From Alphaproteobacteria bacterium (lineage in GTDB: Bacteria > Pseudomonadota > Alphaproteobacteria > UBA9219): DNA of 32,249 nucleotides. Below the pieces are notes generated by a model. It worked only from the letters and a program-made list of their open reading frames with translations. It searched no databases and had not been told where the DNA came from. The translations under genes and the position numbers were made by a program. Each line of letters starts with the position of its first letter. Positions within the stretch are counted from its first letter, which is position 1. The DNA lies in the NCBI GenBank assembly GCA_028866275.1, contig JAGWIK010000021.1:1-32249 (forward strand), in the 5' to 3' direction. Positions 24,068-31,915 of the stretch are shown piece after piece.

Positions 24068-24960
24068 CCGTGACGCCGAATTACGTCATTTCCGACGCCG
24101 AGCTTGACGGGCTGTTGTCGCGTTATACCCGCGACATCACGGCGCAGCAGCGCGCCGGCCGTTTCGACCCCATTACCGGACGCGACGAAGAGCTCGACCA
24201 TATGGTGTTGATCCTGTTGCAGCGGTTGCGCAAGAATGTGATGTTGCTGGGCGGCGCCGGCGTCGGCAAGACGGCGCTGTTTATCGGTCTGGCGCAGTTG
24301 ATCGAACAGGACAAGGTGCCGGCCCTGCTGCGCGGCGCCCGCGTCATCGAGCTGGAAATGTCGATGATCGGCGCCGGGTCGCAGTCGCGCGCCGATCTGG
24401 AAGGGCGGTTGATCCCCATCATCAAGGGCGTGGCCGAACGCAACGCCGCGCGCGACGCGGGAACGGGCAAGACGCCGCCGATTATTTTCTGCATCGACGA
24501 AATCCATCAATTGATGCTGGGGTTCAAGGCGTCGAGCTATGCCGGCATCGCCGATTTGATGAAGCCTTATCTGACCGCGGGCGATTTGTTCGTGATCGGC
24601 GCGACGACGCGCGAGGAATATGAGGATTATGTCACGATTGAACCCGCCATCGACCGGCGTTTCCAGAAAATATTCCTCAGCACGCCCGATGTCGCGATGA
24701 CGCTGACCATTTTGATGAATCTGAAAGGCAATTTCGAAAAACATTACGGTATCGAGATATCGCGGGAATCTTGCGCCCATGTCGTGCGCATGACCGACCG
24801 CTATATCCGCAACCGCAATAATCCGGACAAATCGATTTTGGCGCTCGACCATGCCTGCGCGCGCTTTATCAAGGGCGGCGGCGAGGGCGCGCTCGATCGT
24901 TTATCGATCGAGGCGGCGGTGGCGTCCGAAGCGGGAATCGATGCCGCCGCGGTGAAATAG
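24064..24960 (+). CDS. Stand-alone ClpA/ClpB D1-type AAA+ ATPase
   Basis: A 298-aa protein corresponding to a single Clp/Hsp100-type AAA+ module. It starts with FDPITGRDEELDHMVLIL, then Walker A GGAGVGKT (63-70), Walker B IIFCIDE (140-146), sensor GATTREEY (179-186) and the arginine finger pair AIDRRF (R198, R199), followed by a helical C-terminal subdomain. The Clp N-domain, middle domain and second AAA+ ring are absent. The pore-loop segment reads GAGSQSRADLEGRL in place of the Clp GxKYRGEFEERL, so the conserved substrate-pulling Tyr is missing. It may be a remodelling or regulatory ATPase; the substrate is unknown. It is coupled to aroB by a four-base overlap. Confidence 0.85.
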   Translation: MTVTPNYVISDAELDGLLSRYTRDITAQQRAGRFDPITGRDEELDHMVLILLQRLRKNVMLLGGAGVGKTALFIGLAQLIEQDKVPALLRGARVIELEMSMIGAGSQSRADLEGRLIPIIKGVAERNAARDAGTGKTPPIIFCIDEIHQLMLGFKASSYAGIADLMKPYLTAGDLFVIGATTREEYEDYVTIEPAIDRRFQKIFLSTPDVAMTLTILMNLKGNFEKHYGIEISRESCAHVVRMTDRYIRNRNNPDKSILALDHACARFIKGGGEGALDRLSIEAAVASEAGIDAAAVK

Positions 24961-25052
24961 CGGGCTTTGACCACCTATGAAGATATGCCATTTGATTGAT
25001 AATGAAGGGTAATTTTGGCCGGTTGCGCATGCGGACGGTTTAAGGGGGCTAT

Positions 25053-25067
25053 TTAAGCCTTCATTAA
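25053..25067. promoter_or_regulatory. ctrA box: CtrA-type box TTAA-N7-TTAA
   Basis: A perfect match lies 61 bases upstream of the secreted protein start at 25128, within the 167-bp gap after the AAA+ gene. It has the same spacing as the box at 15528. Confidence 0.5.
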
Positions 25068-25127
25068 GCAAGCTGTTGTAAGGTGGGATTGTCGGAATAT
25101 ATTTTTTATTTTTTTGCGGAGAAACGC

Positions 25128-25802
25128 ATGGCCAAATTCTTTTATGACCGGTTGATGCGGGGCCTGGCCCCTTTATCTTTGCTGGCCTTGGCGGCCGTAT
25201 TGGGTGCCGCGCCGGCCTATGCCGCATCGGCGGGCGGGTTCAATTCGACGACCGACGATGTGACTTTTTCCGCCAACGGCAATGCGATTATGTCCTTGCA
25301 TGACGGCAAGACGCCGGGGACTTCGTTTGGCGTCACATTCAGCGGGCCGATTACCGAGGGCAGCACGACGCTGAAAACGGACGGATCCATGGTCGTCGGC
25401 AATAGCGCCCAGTTCGTCAGCGGATTGACGATAGGCAATACGGGGCCGCTGAAGGACAAGGACGCGGCCACTGTCATGAGCCTGACCAGCGCGCCGTCAT
25501 GTCAGTCCTCCCAGATGATGACGAAAAACAGCGATGGCAGTTTCAGCTGTATCGGCCTGCAGGTCACGGAAGGCATATCCGCGACGGCCTCCGGTGTCGG
25601 CGGGGCGCACAGCCAAAGGGTATCGACTTCGCGGCCGCACGCTTTTTGCATGCTGGGGGCGGTTCAACATGACGGGCACGATAGTAATTGCGAAATCGGC
25701 GGGTTCCCTGGAGGAATCTGGACGCTGGAAGCGGATAACGGCATCGCCGGCACGACGTCGGGGACGACGAACTGCGCGGCGACCTGCTTCGATTTCCAGT
25801 AA
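25128..25802 (+). CDS. Secreted protein A, tandem paralogue with variable C-terminus
   Basis: A 224-aa exported protein. The signal peptide (about 1-33) has a hydrophobic core LSLLALAAVLGA and a cleavage site AYA-AS. Residues about 33-82 (GGFNSTTDDVTFSANGNAIM onward) are almost identical to the neighbouring paralogue. The rest is different, with several Cys: SAPSCQSSQMM, DGSFSCIG, HAFCMLG, SNCEIGG and the end CAATCFDF. The C-terminal order of Cys, Trp and a CxxxC end recalls phage- or pilus-tip-like variable domains. A GCGGAGAAA site precedes the ATG. It is likely a surface or pilus-associated adhesin; this is inferred. Confidence 0.75.
   Translation: MAKFFYDRLMRGLAPLSLLALAAVLGAAPAYAASAGGFNSTTDDVTFSANGNAIMSLHDGKTPGTSFGVTFSGPITEGSTTLKTDGSMVVGNSAQFVSGLTIGNTGPLKDKDAATVMSLTSAPSCQSSQMMTKNSDGSFSCIGLQVTEGISATASGVGGAHSQRVSTSRPHAFCMLGAVQHDGHDSNCEIGGFPGGIWTLEADNGIAGTTSGTTNCAATCFDFQ
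25181..25360 (+). repeat. Direct repeat copy 1: shared 5' module of the secreted paralogues
   Basis: A 180-bp segment that matches 25914-26093 with seven mismatches by my count. It covers the end of the signal peptide and the constant N-terminal domain. Confidence 0.9.
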
Positions 25803-25860
25803 CCGGGCGGGGGGCGGGGCCGCCGTTGGCCCTGATTTTATTGGTCGGATGGAGGTGCAC

Positions 25861-26571
25861 ATGACAAACTATTCCCACGGTCTGATGCGGTCCGGCGCAG
25901 GTTCCATGCTCGTGCTGGCCTTGGCGGCTGTATTGGGCGCCGCGCCGGCCTATGCCGCATCGGCGGGCGGGTTCAATTCGACGACCGACGATGTGACTTT
26001 TTCCGCCAACGGCAGCGGGATTATGGCTTTGCATGACGGCAAGACGCCGGGGACTTCGTTTGGCGTCACATTCAGCGGGCCGATTACCGAGGGGGGCAGC
26101 ATCTTCAACACGAACGGAACCCTTGGCGTCGGTACGATGTCTCCAAAAGCCGAACTGGACGTCAACGGGGCTGTCAGGGCTTCGGCCGCAAATATCGTTG
26201 TGAATACGGCGTGTTCACCCGAAGGCGCCATGGCGTATGACGAATCCAACCATGTGCCGGTTTATTGCAGTAGCGGGGGCTTGTGGACGAACACGTTGCC
26301 CCTAATTACGGTTTTGCATACATGTAACCCGACGCCGAACAGCGACGCCGCAAACGTTGACTGCTTTGCCACATGCCCGACCGGTACTTATGTAATAACC
26401 GGTGGATGCTGGGTTGGCGGTTGGGGAACGTCGACGCCAAGCTCGAACCAACCCTGGGGGGCTACTCAATGGCATTGCTCGGCGTCCAAGCTTGGGGCTG
26501 GCTCATTGGGTCTTCAGGTCACCGTGGTGTGTTCGTCTTCCGCCAGTTATCAGCAGGTGATCAACCAGTAA
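25861..26571 (+). CDS. Secreted protein B, tandem paralogue with shufflon-like segment
   Basis: A 236-aa exported protein with a signal peptide ending APAYA-AS. It has the same constant module as protein A, then PKAELDVNGAVRASA, a segment type frequent in tail-fibre and collar-like proteins. The next part (ACSPEGAMAYDESNHVPVYC, then SSGGLW) follows the C-x(n)-G...C-SSG-W pattern of PilV shufflon C-termini. The C-terminal 100 residues hold further Cys (HTCNPTPN, DCFATCPTGTY, GGCWVGGW, WHCSASK, VVCSSS) that may be paired. A strong GGAGGT site precedes the ATG. The likely location is the cell surface or a pilus or fibre tip. Confidence 0.75.
   Translation: MTNYSHGLMRSGAGSMLVLALAAVLGAAPAYAASAGGFNSTTDDVTFSANGSGIMALHDGKTPGTSFGVTFSGPITEGGSIFNTNGTLGVGTMSPKAELDVNGAVRASAANIVVNTACSPEGAMAYDESNHVPVYCSSGGLWTNTLPLITVLHTCNPTPNSDAANVDCFATCPTGTYVITGGCWVGGWGTSTPSSNQPWGATQWHCSASKLGAGSLGLQVTVVCSSSASYQQVINQ
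25914..26093 (+). repeat. Direct repeat copy 2: shared 5' module of the secreted paralogues
   Basis: The partner of 25181-25360, offset by 733 bp. The sharp loss of similarity right after the repeat in both genes suggests tandem duplication followed by replacement of the 3' part. Confidence 0.9.
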
Positions 26572-26650
26572 CGCGTTTCCGTCGGAAACCGTTCCGGGTT
26601 TTCGCGGCCCGGCCCGTGCGCGGTGCGCCGCGGTTTGACGGCACGTCGGT

Positions 26651-27313
26651 TTAGCCGCGCGTTTCCGTGACGACCCACGCGCTGTCCGGCGTTTGCGCAT
26701 CACGGGTGAAAGTCCAGACATCGGTGACTGTTTCAGCCGTACCCGTGCCGCCGCCGATCGTCTTGCCCGCCGCGTCGAACAAGGTGTTTTCCTGCGTGCT
26801 GGTGAAGGTGACGGTCGCGAAACATTTCGTTTCGTCGGCGTGCGCGGCCGTGACTTCGGCCTCGTCGATTTTCAATATGCGGGTTTGCGCGCTTTGTCCG
26901 GCGGCGCGGCGCGCGTCCGCGGCCTGTTGGAAATGGGCCAGCAGCGCAGGCGACATTTTGTCGGCGACGCCGTCGAACGTGCCTGCGGCATAGGCTTCGA
27001 CGATGGCGGTGAAGCTGGCGCGCGCCTGTTGCAGGAATTGTTTTTCGTCGAAACTGGCGTCCGCCGTTTTGATTTGGGCCAGCCCGCCCGCAAGCGACGT
27101 CGGCGGCGGTGCGGCGCGAAAAGACAGGGCCGGTGCAGATGGAGCGGCGGCCGGGGTGCGCGCGCTGAACGACGCGTCGGCGTCGGGCGGCGGGCCAAAG
27201 GGGTTCGGACGTTGCGGGTCGTCTTCGTTTTTATTGCCCAGCACGCTCCACAGGCGCGCGACCAGCACGACGGCGATAACGGCGTAGACGATGATGTCGA
27301 GATCGATATGCAT
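26651..27313 (-). CDS. Tim44-like domain protein (TimA-type)
   Basis: A 220-aa protein with one N-terminal membrane helix (about 7-24), a charged and Pro/Ala-rich linker (28-75), and a Tim44-like domain (about 85-220). That domain begins FDEKQFLQQARASFTAIVEAYAAGTFDGV and ends TVTDVWTFTRDAQTPDSAWVVTETRG, both typical. These proteins are inner-membrane factors related to mitochondrial Tim44. The gene is divergent from secB across an 87-bp gap, the usual arrangement in alphaproteobacteria. The frame is open upstream to 27895, antisense to secB, and that part is not used. Confidence 0.9.
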   Translation of the reverse strand: MHIDLDIIVYAVIAVVLVARLWSVLGNKNEDDPQRPNPFGPPPDADASFSARTPAAAPSAPALSFRAAPPPTSLAGGLAQIKTADASFDEKQFLQQARASFTAIVEAYAAGTFDGVADKMSPALLAHFQQAADARRAAGQSAQTRILKIDEAEVTAAHADETKCFATVTFTSTQENTLFDAAGKTIGGGTGTAETVTDVWTFTRDAQTPDSAWVVTETRG

Positions 27314-27400
27314 GGGGCGATTATAGCGCGGCGGTCGTTGCAGAGAAGGAAAAAGCATGGCAGAAGATGGGGAAGCTTTTTCTCCAGCCTTGTTGTTATC

Positions 27401-27880
27401 ATGACCGACATTCAAACGCCGCCCGCGCCTGCGCAGATCCAGATCGGCCTCGGGGCGCAGTATATCAAGGATTTTTCTTTTGAAAATCCGTATGCGCCGC
27501 GGATTTTTGCCGACCTGCAGGCGCCGCCGCAATTGGGAGTCACGGTTGATGTGATGACACGCGGCCTGAGCGAAGGGGCATATGAATCCGTTTTGAAGCT
27601 TAAGGTCGATGCGAAGGCGGGTGACAAGGTGGTTTTTATCGCCGAATTGGCCTATGCCGGCGTGTTCGGGCTGCCGGCCCATTTGCCCGAAGAACAGATC
27701 GCCCTGTTTCTGTTGGTCGAGGCGCCGCGATTGCTGTTTCCCTTTGCGCGGGCCATTATCGCCAATGCCGTGCGCGAAGCCGGATTCCCGGCCGTGACGT
27801 TGCAGCCTATCGATTTTATGTCGCTTTACGCCGCGCAACGCGCCGGTGTGGGGGCGATGACGGCGGCGGGCGCGGCCTGA
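27401..27880 (+). CDS. secB: Protein-export chaperone SecB
   Basis: A 159-aa cytosolic chaperone that holds precursors unfolded and hands them to SecA. The family marks are visible: QYIKDFSFENPYAP (20-33), the long strand VMTRGLSEGAYESVLKLKVDAK, VFIAELAYAGVFGLP, VEAPRLLFPFARAIIANAVREAGFP, and the ending LQPIDFMSLYAAQ. Length is standard. The ATG at 27401 has no strong Shine-Dalgarno, but no other start fits. It is divergent from the Tim44-like gene and upstream of the flagellar operon. Confidence 0.96.
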   Translation: MTDIQTPPAPAQIQIGLGAQYIKDFSFENPYAPRIFADLQAPPQLGVTVDVMTRGLSEGAYESVLKLKVDAKAGDKVVFIAELAYAGVFGLPAHLPEEQIALFLLVEAPRLLFPFARAIIANAVREAGFPAVTLQPIDFMSLYAAQRAGVGAMTAAGAA

Positions 27881-27910
27881 CGCGACGGCGGCCATGGCCG
27901 AGGTTGCGTA

Positions 27911-27960
27911 TATAATGACTTGTTAACCATCTTTCGTTAACAATTGGGGCAGGCTATAAA
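27911..27960 (+). promoter_or_regulatory. Probable fliL operon promoter region with CtrA half-sites
   Basis: TTAACCAT (27923-27930) and TTAAC (27937-27941) form two CtrA-type half-sites ten bases apart in their TTAA cores, not the seven of a full box. TATAAT lies at 27911-27916 and TATAAA at 27955-27960. TTAACCAT is a known variant in alphaproteobacterial flagellar promoters. The exact start point cannot be set; the 138-bp gap 27881-28018 has no gene. Confidence 0.4.
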
Positions 27961-28018
27961 AGGTTCCGGGCGTGATTCTGGCGTCCGCCTTGTTTTCTGT
28001 TTTCCGTGAGGCATCATC

Positions 28019-28570
28019 GTGGCTGAAGACGCAAAGAAAAAAGACGGCGAGGAAGAAAAAGCCGAAGGCGCGCCCGACGCCGAAGCCGCGGCGGCGGAAG
28101 AAGCCAAAGCCAAGGCCGCCAAGAAGAAAAAGATGTTTATCATCATCGGGGCGGTGGCCGTTCTGGTCATGCTGCTGGGCGGCGGGGCCGGCTATTATTT
28201 CATGTCGAAGAAGTCGGATGCCGACAAGGTCGCCGCTGCGGCCGCCGCGGCCGATGCCGACACCAAGCCGGTTTATTATTCGCTGGGCGACATGATTGTG
28301 AATTTAAGCGGGCAGGGCAACCACCCGCATTATCTGAAGGTCAAGATAAGCCTGGAATTGGCCGACGCCAAGGATTTGCCGCTGATGGACACGCTGAAGC
28401 CGCGCATCATCGACAGTTTTCAGGTTTATTTGCGCGAATTGCGCATCGAGGATTTGCGCGGGTCGGCCGGATTGTACCGGCTGCGCGAGGAATTGTTGAT
28501 GCGCGTGACCGAAGCGGCGCAGCCCGTGCGCATTCGCGACGTTTTGTTTGAACAAATGCTGGTCCAGTAG
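28019..28570 (+). CDS. fliL: Flagellar basal-body protein FliL
   Basis: A 183-aa inner-membrane protein that supports stator function. A charged Lys/Glu/Ala cytoplasmic tail (1-38) precedes one membrane helix (about 39-62) and a periplasmic FliL domain (about 85-183), including YYSLGDMIVNLSG, HYLKVKISLELAD, LKPRIIDSFQVYLRELRIEDLRGSAG and the ending VRIRDVLFEQMLVQ. The start is GTG with GTGAGG upstream. It is the first gene of fliL-fliM-DUF6468-motE-like and has candidate CtrA half-sites upstream. Confidence 0.95.
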   Translation: MAEDAKKKDGEEEKAEGAPDAEAAAAEEAKAKAAKKKKMFIIIGAVAVLVMLLGGGAGYYFMSKKSDADKVAAAAAAADADTKPVYYSLGDMIVNLSGQGNHPHYLKVKISLELADAKDLPLMDTLKPRIIDSFQVYLRELRIEDLRGSAGLYRLREELLMRVTEAAQPVRIRDVLFEQMLVQ

Positions 28571-28586
28571 CCAGAGAGCGAGCGAT

Positions 28587-29639
28587 ATGGCCGACGAAAA
28601 GCCTGAATTAAGCGAAGAAGAAAAGATGGCTGCCGAATGGGCGGCCGCCGAAGGCGGCGGCGCGGGCGGCGATGCGCGCGTTTTAAGCCAGAACGAAATC
28701 GACAGCTTGCTCGGCTTCGGCGATATCGGCACGGGCGATCAGGAAAATTCCGGCATTATGGCGTTGATCAACAGCGCGTTGGTCAATTACGAACGCCTGC
28801 CGATGCTCGAGGTCGTGTTCGACCGGCTGGTGCGCATGATGTCGACCAGTTTGCGTAATTTTACGTCCGATAACGTCGAAGTCAGCCTCGACCAGATCAC
28901 GTCGGTGCGTTTCGGCGATTACCTGAATTCGATTCCGTTGCCCGCTATGTTGTGCGTGTTCAAGGCCGAGGAGTGGGACAATTCCGGCCTGATGACCGTC
29001 GACAGCGCGATGATTTATTCCATCGTCGACGTCTTGCTGGGCGGGCGGCGCGGCACGGCGCAGATGCGCATCGAAGGCCGTCCCTATACCACCATCGAAC
29101 GCAATCTGGTCGAACGTCTGGTGCGCGTGGTCCTGGCCGACATGTCGGGCGCGTTCGATCCTTTGTCGCCGGTGACGTTCCGTTTCGACCGGTTGGAAAC
29201 CAATCCGCGTTTCGCCACCATCGCCCGCCCCGCCAACGCCGCCGTGCTGGCCAAGCTGCGCATCGATATGGAAGATCGCGGCGGGCGCATCGAGATTTTG
29301 ATTCCCTATGCCACGCTGGAGCCTATTCGCGAGCTTCTGCTGCAGATGTTCATGGGCGAAAAATTCGGCCGCGACAGCATTTGGGAAACCCATTTGGGCA
29401 ATGAATTGCTGGTCACCGATATGAAGATGCGCGCGGTGCTGGGCGAGGTCAGCGTGCCGTTGTACGAAGTCATGAACTGGAAGCCGGGGTCGCAATTGAT
29501 GTTGAATGTCAAGCCCGACGACATGGTTTCGTTGCGCGCGGGCGATGTGACGTTGTTTCAGGGCCACATGGGGTCGTTGAACGGCCATGTCGCGGTGCGC
29601 GTCGAGAAAACCACCTTGCATGACCGGGAGGATGATTGA
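28587..29639 (+). CDS. fliM: Flagellar motor switch protein FliM
   Basis: A 350-aa C-ring protein that sets rotation direction. The CheY-binding motif LSQNEIDSLL is at 33-42, placed after an acidic Ala/Gly-rich extension longer than usual. The middle domain includes LEVVFDRLVRMMSTSLRNF, VLLGGRRG and IERNLVERLVRVVL. The C-terminal SpoA domain, LGEVSVPLYEVMNWKPGSQL to GHVAVRVEK, is intact. The ATG at 28587 follows the fliL stop by 16 bases; an earlier start at 28548 would overlap fliL and lack homology. Its stop overlaps the next ATG. Confidence 0.96.
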   Translation: MADEKPELSEEEKMAAEWAAAEGGGAGGDARVLSQNEIDSLLGFGDIGTGDQENSGIMALINSALVNYERLPMLEVVFDRLVRMMSTSLRNFTSDNVEVSLDQITSVRFGDYLNSIPLPAMLCVFKAEEWDNSGLMTVDSAMIYSIVDVLLGGRRGTAQMRIEGRPYTTIERNLVERLVRVVLADMSGAFDPLSPVTFRFDRLETNPRFATIARPANAAVLAKLRIDMEDRGGRIEILIPYATLEPIRELLLQMFMGEKFGRDSIWETHLGNELLVTDMKMRAVLGEVSVPLYEVMNWKPGSQLMLNVKPDDMVSLRAGDVTLFQGHMGSLNGHVAVRVEKTTLHDREDD

Positions 29640-30145
29640 TGGGCGATTGGATCGGCATCGCGCTCGACCTTGTTTTGATCGTTCTGGTCGGCGTCGGCAT
29701 TGTGCAGGCGGTGCGGCTGATCAACCAGCTGCGCGATTTGCGCGCCGGGCGCGCCGAGATGGAACGGTTCGTGCGCGATTTCAACAGCGCCGTGATGCGC
29801 GCCGAGGCGGGGATTAAAGGCTTGCGTGCCGCCGCGCGCGATACCGGCGACGATCTGGAAAAACTGGTGGAAAAAGGCACGCTGATCCGGGACGAGCTGA
29901 CCTATATTATCGAAAGCGCGGACAGCGTGGCCGAACGGCTGACGGTGGCGGCGTCGGGTGTTCTGCATGCCTCGCCTGCCGCGAAAACGGAAGGCAAGGC
30001 GCAGTCCGGAGGCAAAGACGCTTCGTCGGCCATCGCGCCGCCTCCGCCGCCCGCGCCCGCGCAAGGTCAGGCCGCGCCGTCGTCGCGGGCTGAAAAAGAA
30101 TTGATGCAGGCCCTGCAGAAAATGACCAAGGGGGGCGGCGCGTGA
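29639..30145 (+). CDS. DUF6468 flagellar-associated membrane protein
   Basis: A 168-aa protein with one N-terminal helix (about 6-24; LDLVLIVLVGVGIVQAV), then a helical coiled region with LINQLRDLRAGRAEMERFV and RAEAGIKGLRAAA (about 25-105), and a Pro/Ala-rich tail. This is the DUF6468 layout, found between fliM and motE-like genes in Rhodospirillales-like bacteria. The role is unknown but motor-linked by context. GGGAGGAT precedes the ATG, which overlaps the fliM stop as TGATG; its own stop overlaps the next gene by GTGA. Confidence 0.85.
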   Translation: MGDWIGIALDLVLIVLVGVGIVQAVRLINQLRDLRAGRAEMERFVRDFNSAVMRAEAGIKGLRAAARDTGDDLEKLVEKGTLIRDELTYIIESADSVAERLTVAASGVLHASPAAKTEGKAQSGGKDASSAIAPPPPPAPAQGQAAPSSRAEKELMQALQKMTKGGGA

Positions 30146-30897
30146 AAAAATTTTTGCTGAATCCGCGTTTTCTGCTGCCGTTGACCGTCGTGGTCGGCGT
30201 GATGGTCATGGGCATGCGCGCGGCCGATATGTGGTCGACCCTTGAGTCGGGGCGTTTGTCTTTGCATCCGGCTTTGGCGCAGGATGCGTCGTCTTCGTCT
30301 TCATCCTCGTCTGCGGCTGCGGCGGGATCGTCGGCGGCTGCGGCAGGCGCGGCGCCCGCGGCCGCGGCGGATTCGGGTTCGTCATCGGCTCCGGCAGCTG
30401 CCTCGTCGGCCTCGTCGTCCTCGGCGACCAATGGCGAGACCGGCTTGAATATGCCTGAATTGACGCCGCCGCCCGATGCCGATGCCGGGCCTGCGGAAAT
30501 GGATGTGTTGAAACAGTTGGCGGCACGGCGCGCCGAACTCGATAAACGCGCCCATGCGCTCGATACGCGCGAGGCTTTGATCAAGATCGCCGAACAGCGC
30601 GTCGATCAAAAGATCAAGGAAATGGAAACGCTGAGATTGCAATTGCAGGGCATGGTCAATCAGGCCAATGGGGCGCAGCAGGCGCAGCTCGACAATCTGG
30701 TCAAAATTTACGAAACCATGAAGCCGGCGGACGCCGCCAAGATTTTCGATACGCTCGACATGCCGGTGCTGCTGGGCGTCATTCAGCGCATGAAACCCGC
30801 CCGCACCGCGCCGGTTCTGGCTTTGATGACGCCGGACAAGGCGCGCGACGTGACGGTGGCGTTGACCAAGCAGGATCAGTTGCCGCAGGTTAAATAG
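30142..30897 (+). CDS. MotE-like flagellar protein (MgtE N-terminal domain)
   Basis: A 251-aa protein. An N-terminal membrane helix or signal (about 10-26) is followed by a low-complexity Ser/Ala/Pro region (48-97), a coiled coil (about 115-175; LKQLAARRAELDKRAHAL), and an MgtE_N-type domain (about 180-247) with LVKIYETMKPADAAKIFDTL and MKPARTAPVLALM. MotE proteins are periplasmic chaperones for the stator protein MotC in alphaproteobacteria. The GTG start at 30142 overlaps the DUF6468 stop (GTGA). The Ser/Ala linker looks like slippage-prone repeats (TCGTCT, GCGGCT). Confidence 0.85.
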   Translation: MKKFLLNPRFLLPLTVVVGVMVMGMRAADMWSTLESGRLSLHPALAQDASSSSSSSSAAAAGSSAAAAGAAPAAAADSGSSSAPAAASSASSSSATNGETGLNMPELTPPPDADAGPAEMDVLKQLAARRAELDKRAHALDTREALIKIAEQRVDQKIKEMETLRLQLQGMVNQANGAQQAQLDNLVKIYETMKPADAAKIFDTLDMPVLLGVIQRMKPARTAPVLALMTPDKARDVTVALTKQDQLPQVK

Positions 30898-30922
30898 GGC
30901 AAAGACGGGCTTTTCTATCCCC

Positions 30923-30950
30923 TTGCTCTTTATGTGAAACAGCCTATTTA
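30923..30950 (+). promoter_or_regulatory. Sigma70-like promoter for the thioredoxin gene
   Basis: TTGCTC (30923-30928), a 16-base spacer and TATTTA (30945-30950) lie 28 bases before the ATG at 30979, in the 81-bp gap after the motE-like gene. Confidence 0.4.
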
Positions 30951-30978
30951 TGGGGGAATAAACCGAAAGGCTCGCCCC

Positions 30979-31908
30979 ATGCTTTCCTCGCTTTCGCCTG
31001 CGCCCGCCGATGTTCCCGCCGATGCCGCCGTCAAGGATGTGACGATGGCGACCTTTGTCGCCGATGTCATCGAGGCATCGAAAACCGCCGTCGTGCTGGT
31101 CGATTTCTGGGCGACCTGGTGCGGGCCGTGCAAGCAATTGACGCCGGTTCTGGAAAAAATCGTGCGCGAGTCCAAAGGGAGCGTGCGGCTGGCCAAGGTG
31201 GATGTCGACCGCAACCAGCCCATCGCCCAGCAAATGGGGGTGCAGTCGGTGCCTTCGGTGTTCGCCTTTGCCGGCGGGCGGCCCGTCGACGGTTTTGCCG
31301 GCGCGTTGCCGGAACCGCAAATCAGGGCGTGGCTTGATCCGCTGGTCAAAAACGCCGGTTTGGGCGGCGATGACGAAAAAGCGGGTATCGAGTCGGCGTT
31401 GCAGCAGGCGGGCGAATTTCTGGCGGCGCATGATGTCGCGACGGCGCATGCCGTTTATTTGGATGTTCTGGATCGCGATCCGGCCTGTGCCGCCGCCTAT
31501 GCCGGTCTGGCGCGGTGCGCTTTGGCGGAAAACGACATCGCAACGGCGCGCCGGATTCTGGACGGCGTGCCGGCGGAGCTGGCCAAGCATAAGGATATAG
31601 CGCCCGTGCGTACCGCTTTGGAGCTGGCGGAACAGGCGGGGCAGGGCGGCGATGTGGCGGCGTTGGAAGCCGTGGCCGCGAAGAATCCCGCCGATCATCA
31701 GGCGCGGTTCGATCTGGCGATGGCGTGCTATGCCGCCGGACGGCGCGAAGAGGCGGTCGATCATTTGCTGGACATCGTGCGTCAGGCGCGGACATGGAAC
31801 GACGATGCGGCGCGCAAACAGCTGGTCAGGTTTTTCGAGGCTTTCGGGCCGATGGATCCGTTGACCCTGTCGGCGCGCAAGCGTTTGTCGTCGATTTTGT
31901 TTTCATGA
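30979..31908 (+). CDS. CnoX/YbbN-type thioredoxin with TPR tail
   Basis: A 309-aa protein. The thioredoxin domain (about 18-135) has an intact active site WCGPC (47-51) and cis-Pro P92 in QSVPSVFAF. The rest is helical TPR-like repeats (about 150-300; AAYAGLARCALAENDIATA). This is the CnoX (YbbN) layout, a chaperone-redoxin that protects oxidised proteins and passes them to GroEL. Enterobacterial CnoX lacks the CXXC, while alphaproteobacterial members keep it, as here. AAAGG precedes the ATG. A LON-domain gene follows after seven bases, a familiar alphaproteobacterial pair. Confidence 0.92.
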   Translation: MLSSLSPAPADVPADAAVKDVTMATFVADVIEASKTAVVLVDFWATWCGPCKQLTPVLEKIVRESKGSVRLAKVDVDRNQPIAQQMGVQSVPSVFAFAGGRPVDGFAGALPEPQIRAWLDPLVKNAGLGGDDEKAGIESALQQAGEFLAAHDVATAHAVYLDVLDRDPACAAAYAGLARCALAENDIATARRILDGVPAELAKHKDIAPVRTALELAEQAGQGGDVAALEAVAAKNPADHQARFDLAMACYAAGRREEAVDHLLDIVRQARTWNDDAARKQLVRFFEAFGPMDPLTLSARKRLSSILFS

Positions 31909-31915
31909 GCGCCGA

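Noticed and set aside
26572-26650. Hairpin GTTTCC-GTC-GGAAAC at 26575-26589 as a terminator for the secreted protein genes
   Set aside because: The stem is only six pairs and no T run follows, so it is not called.
30280-30440. Ser/Ala repeat tract as a foreign or phase-variable element
   Set aside because: It is a low-complexity linker inside the motE-like gene, in frame, and such linkers are common in this protein class.
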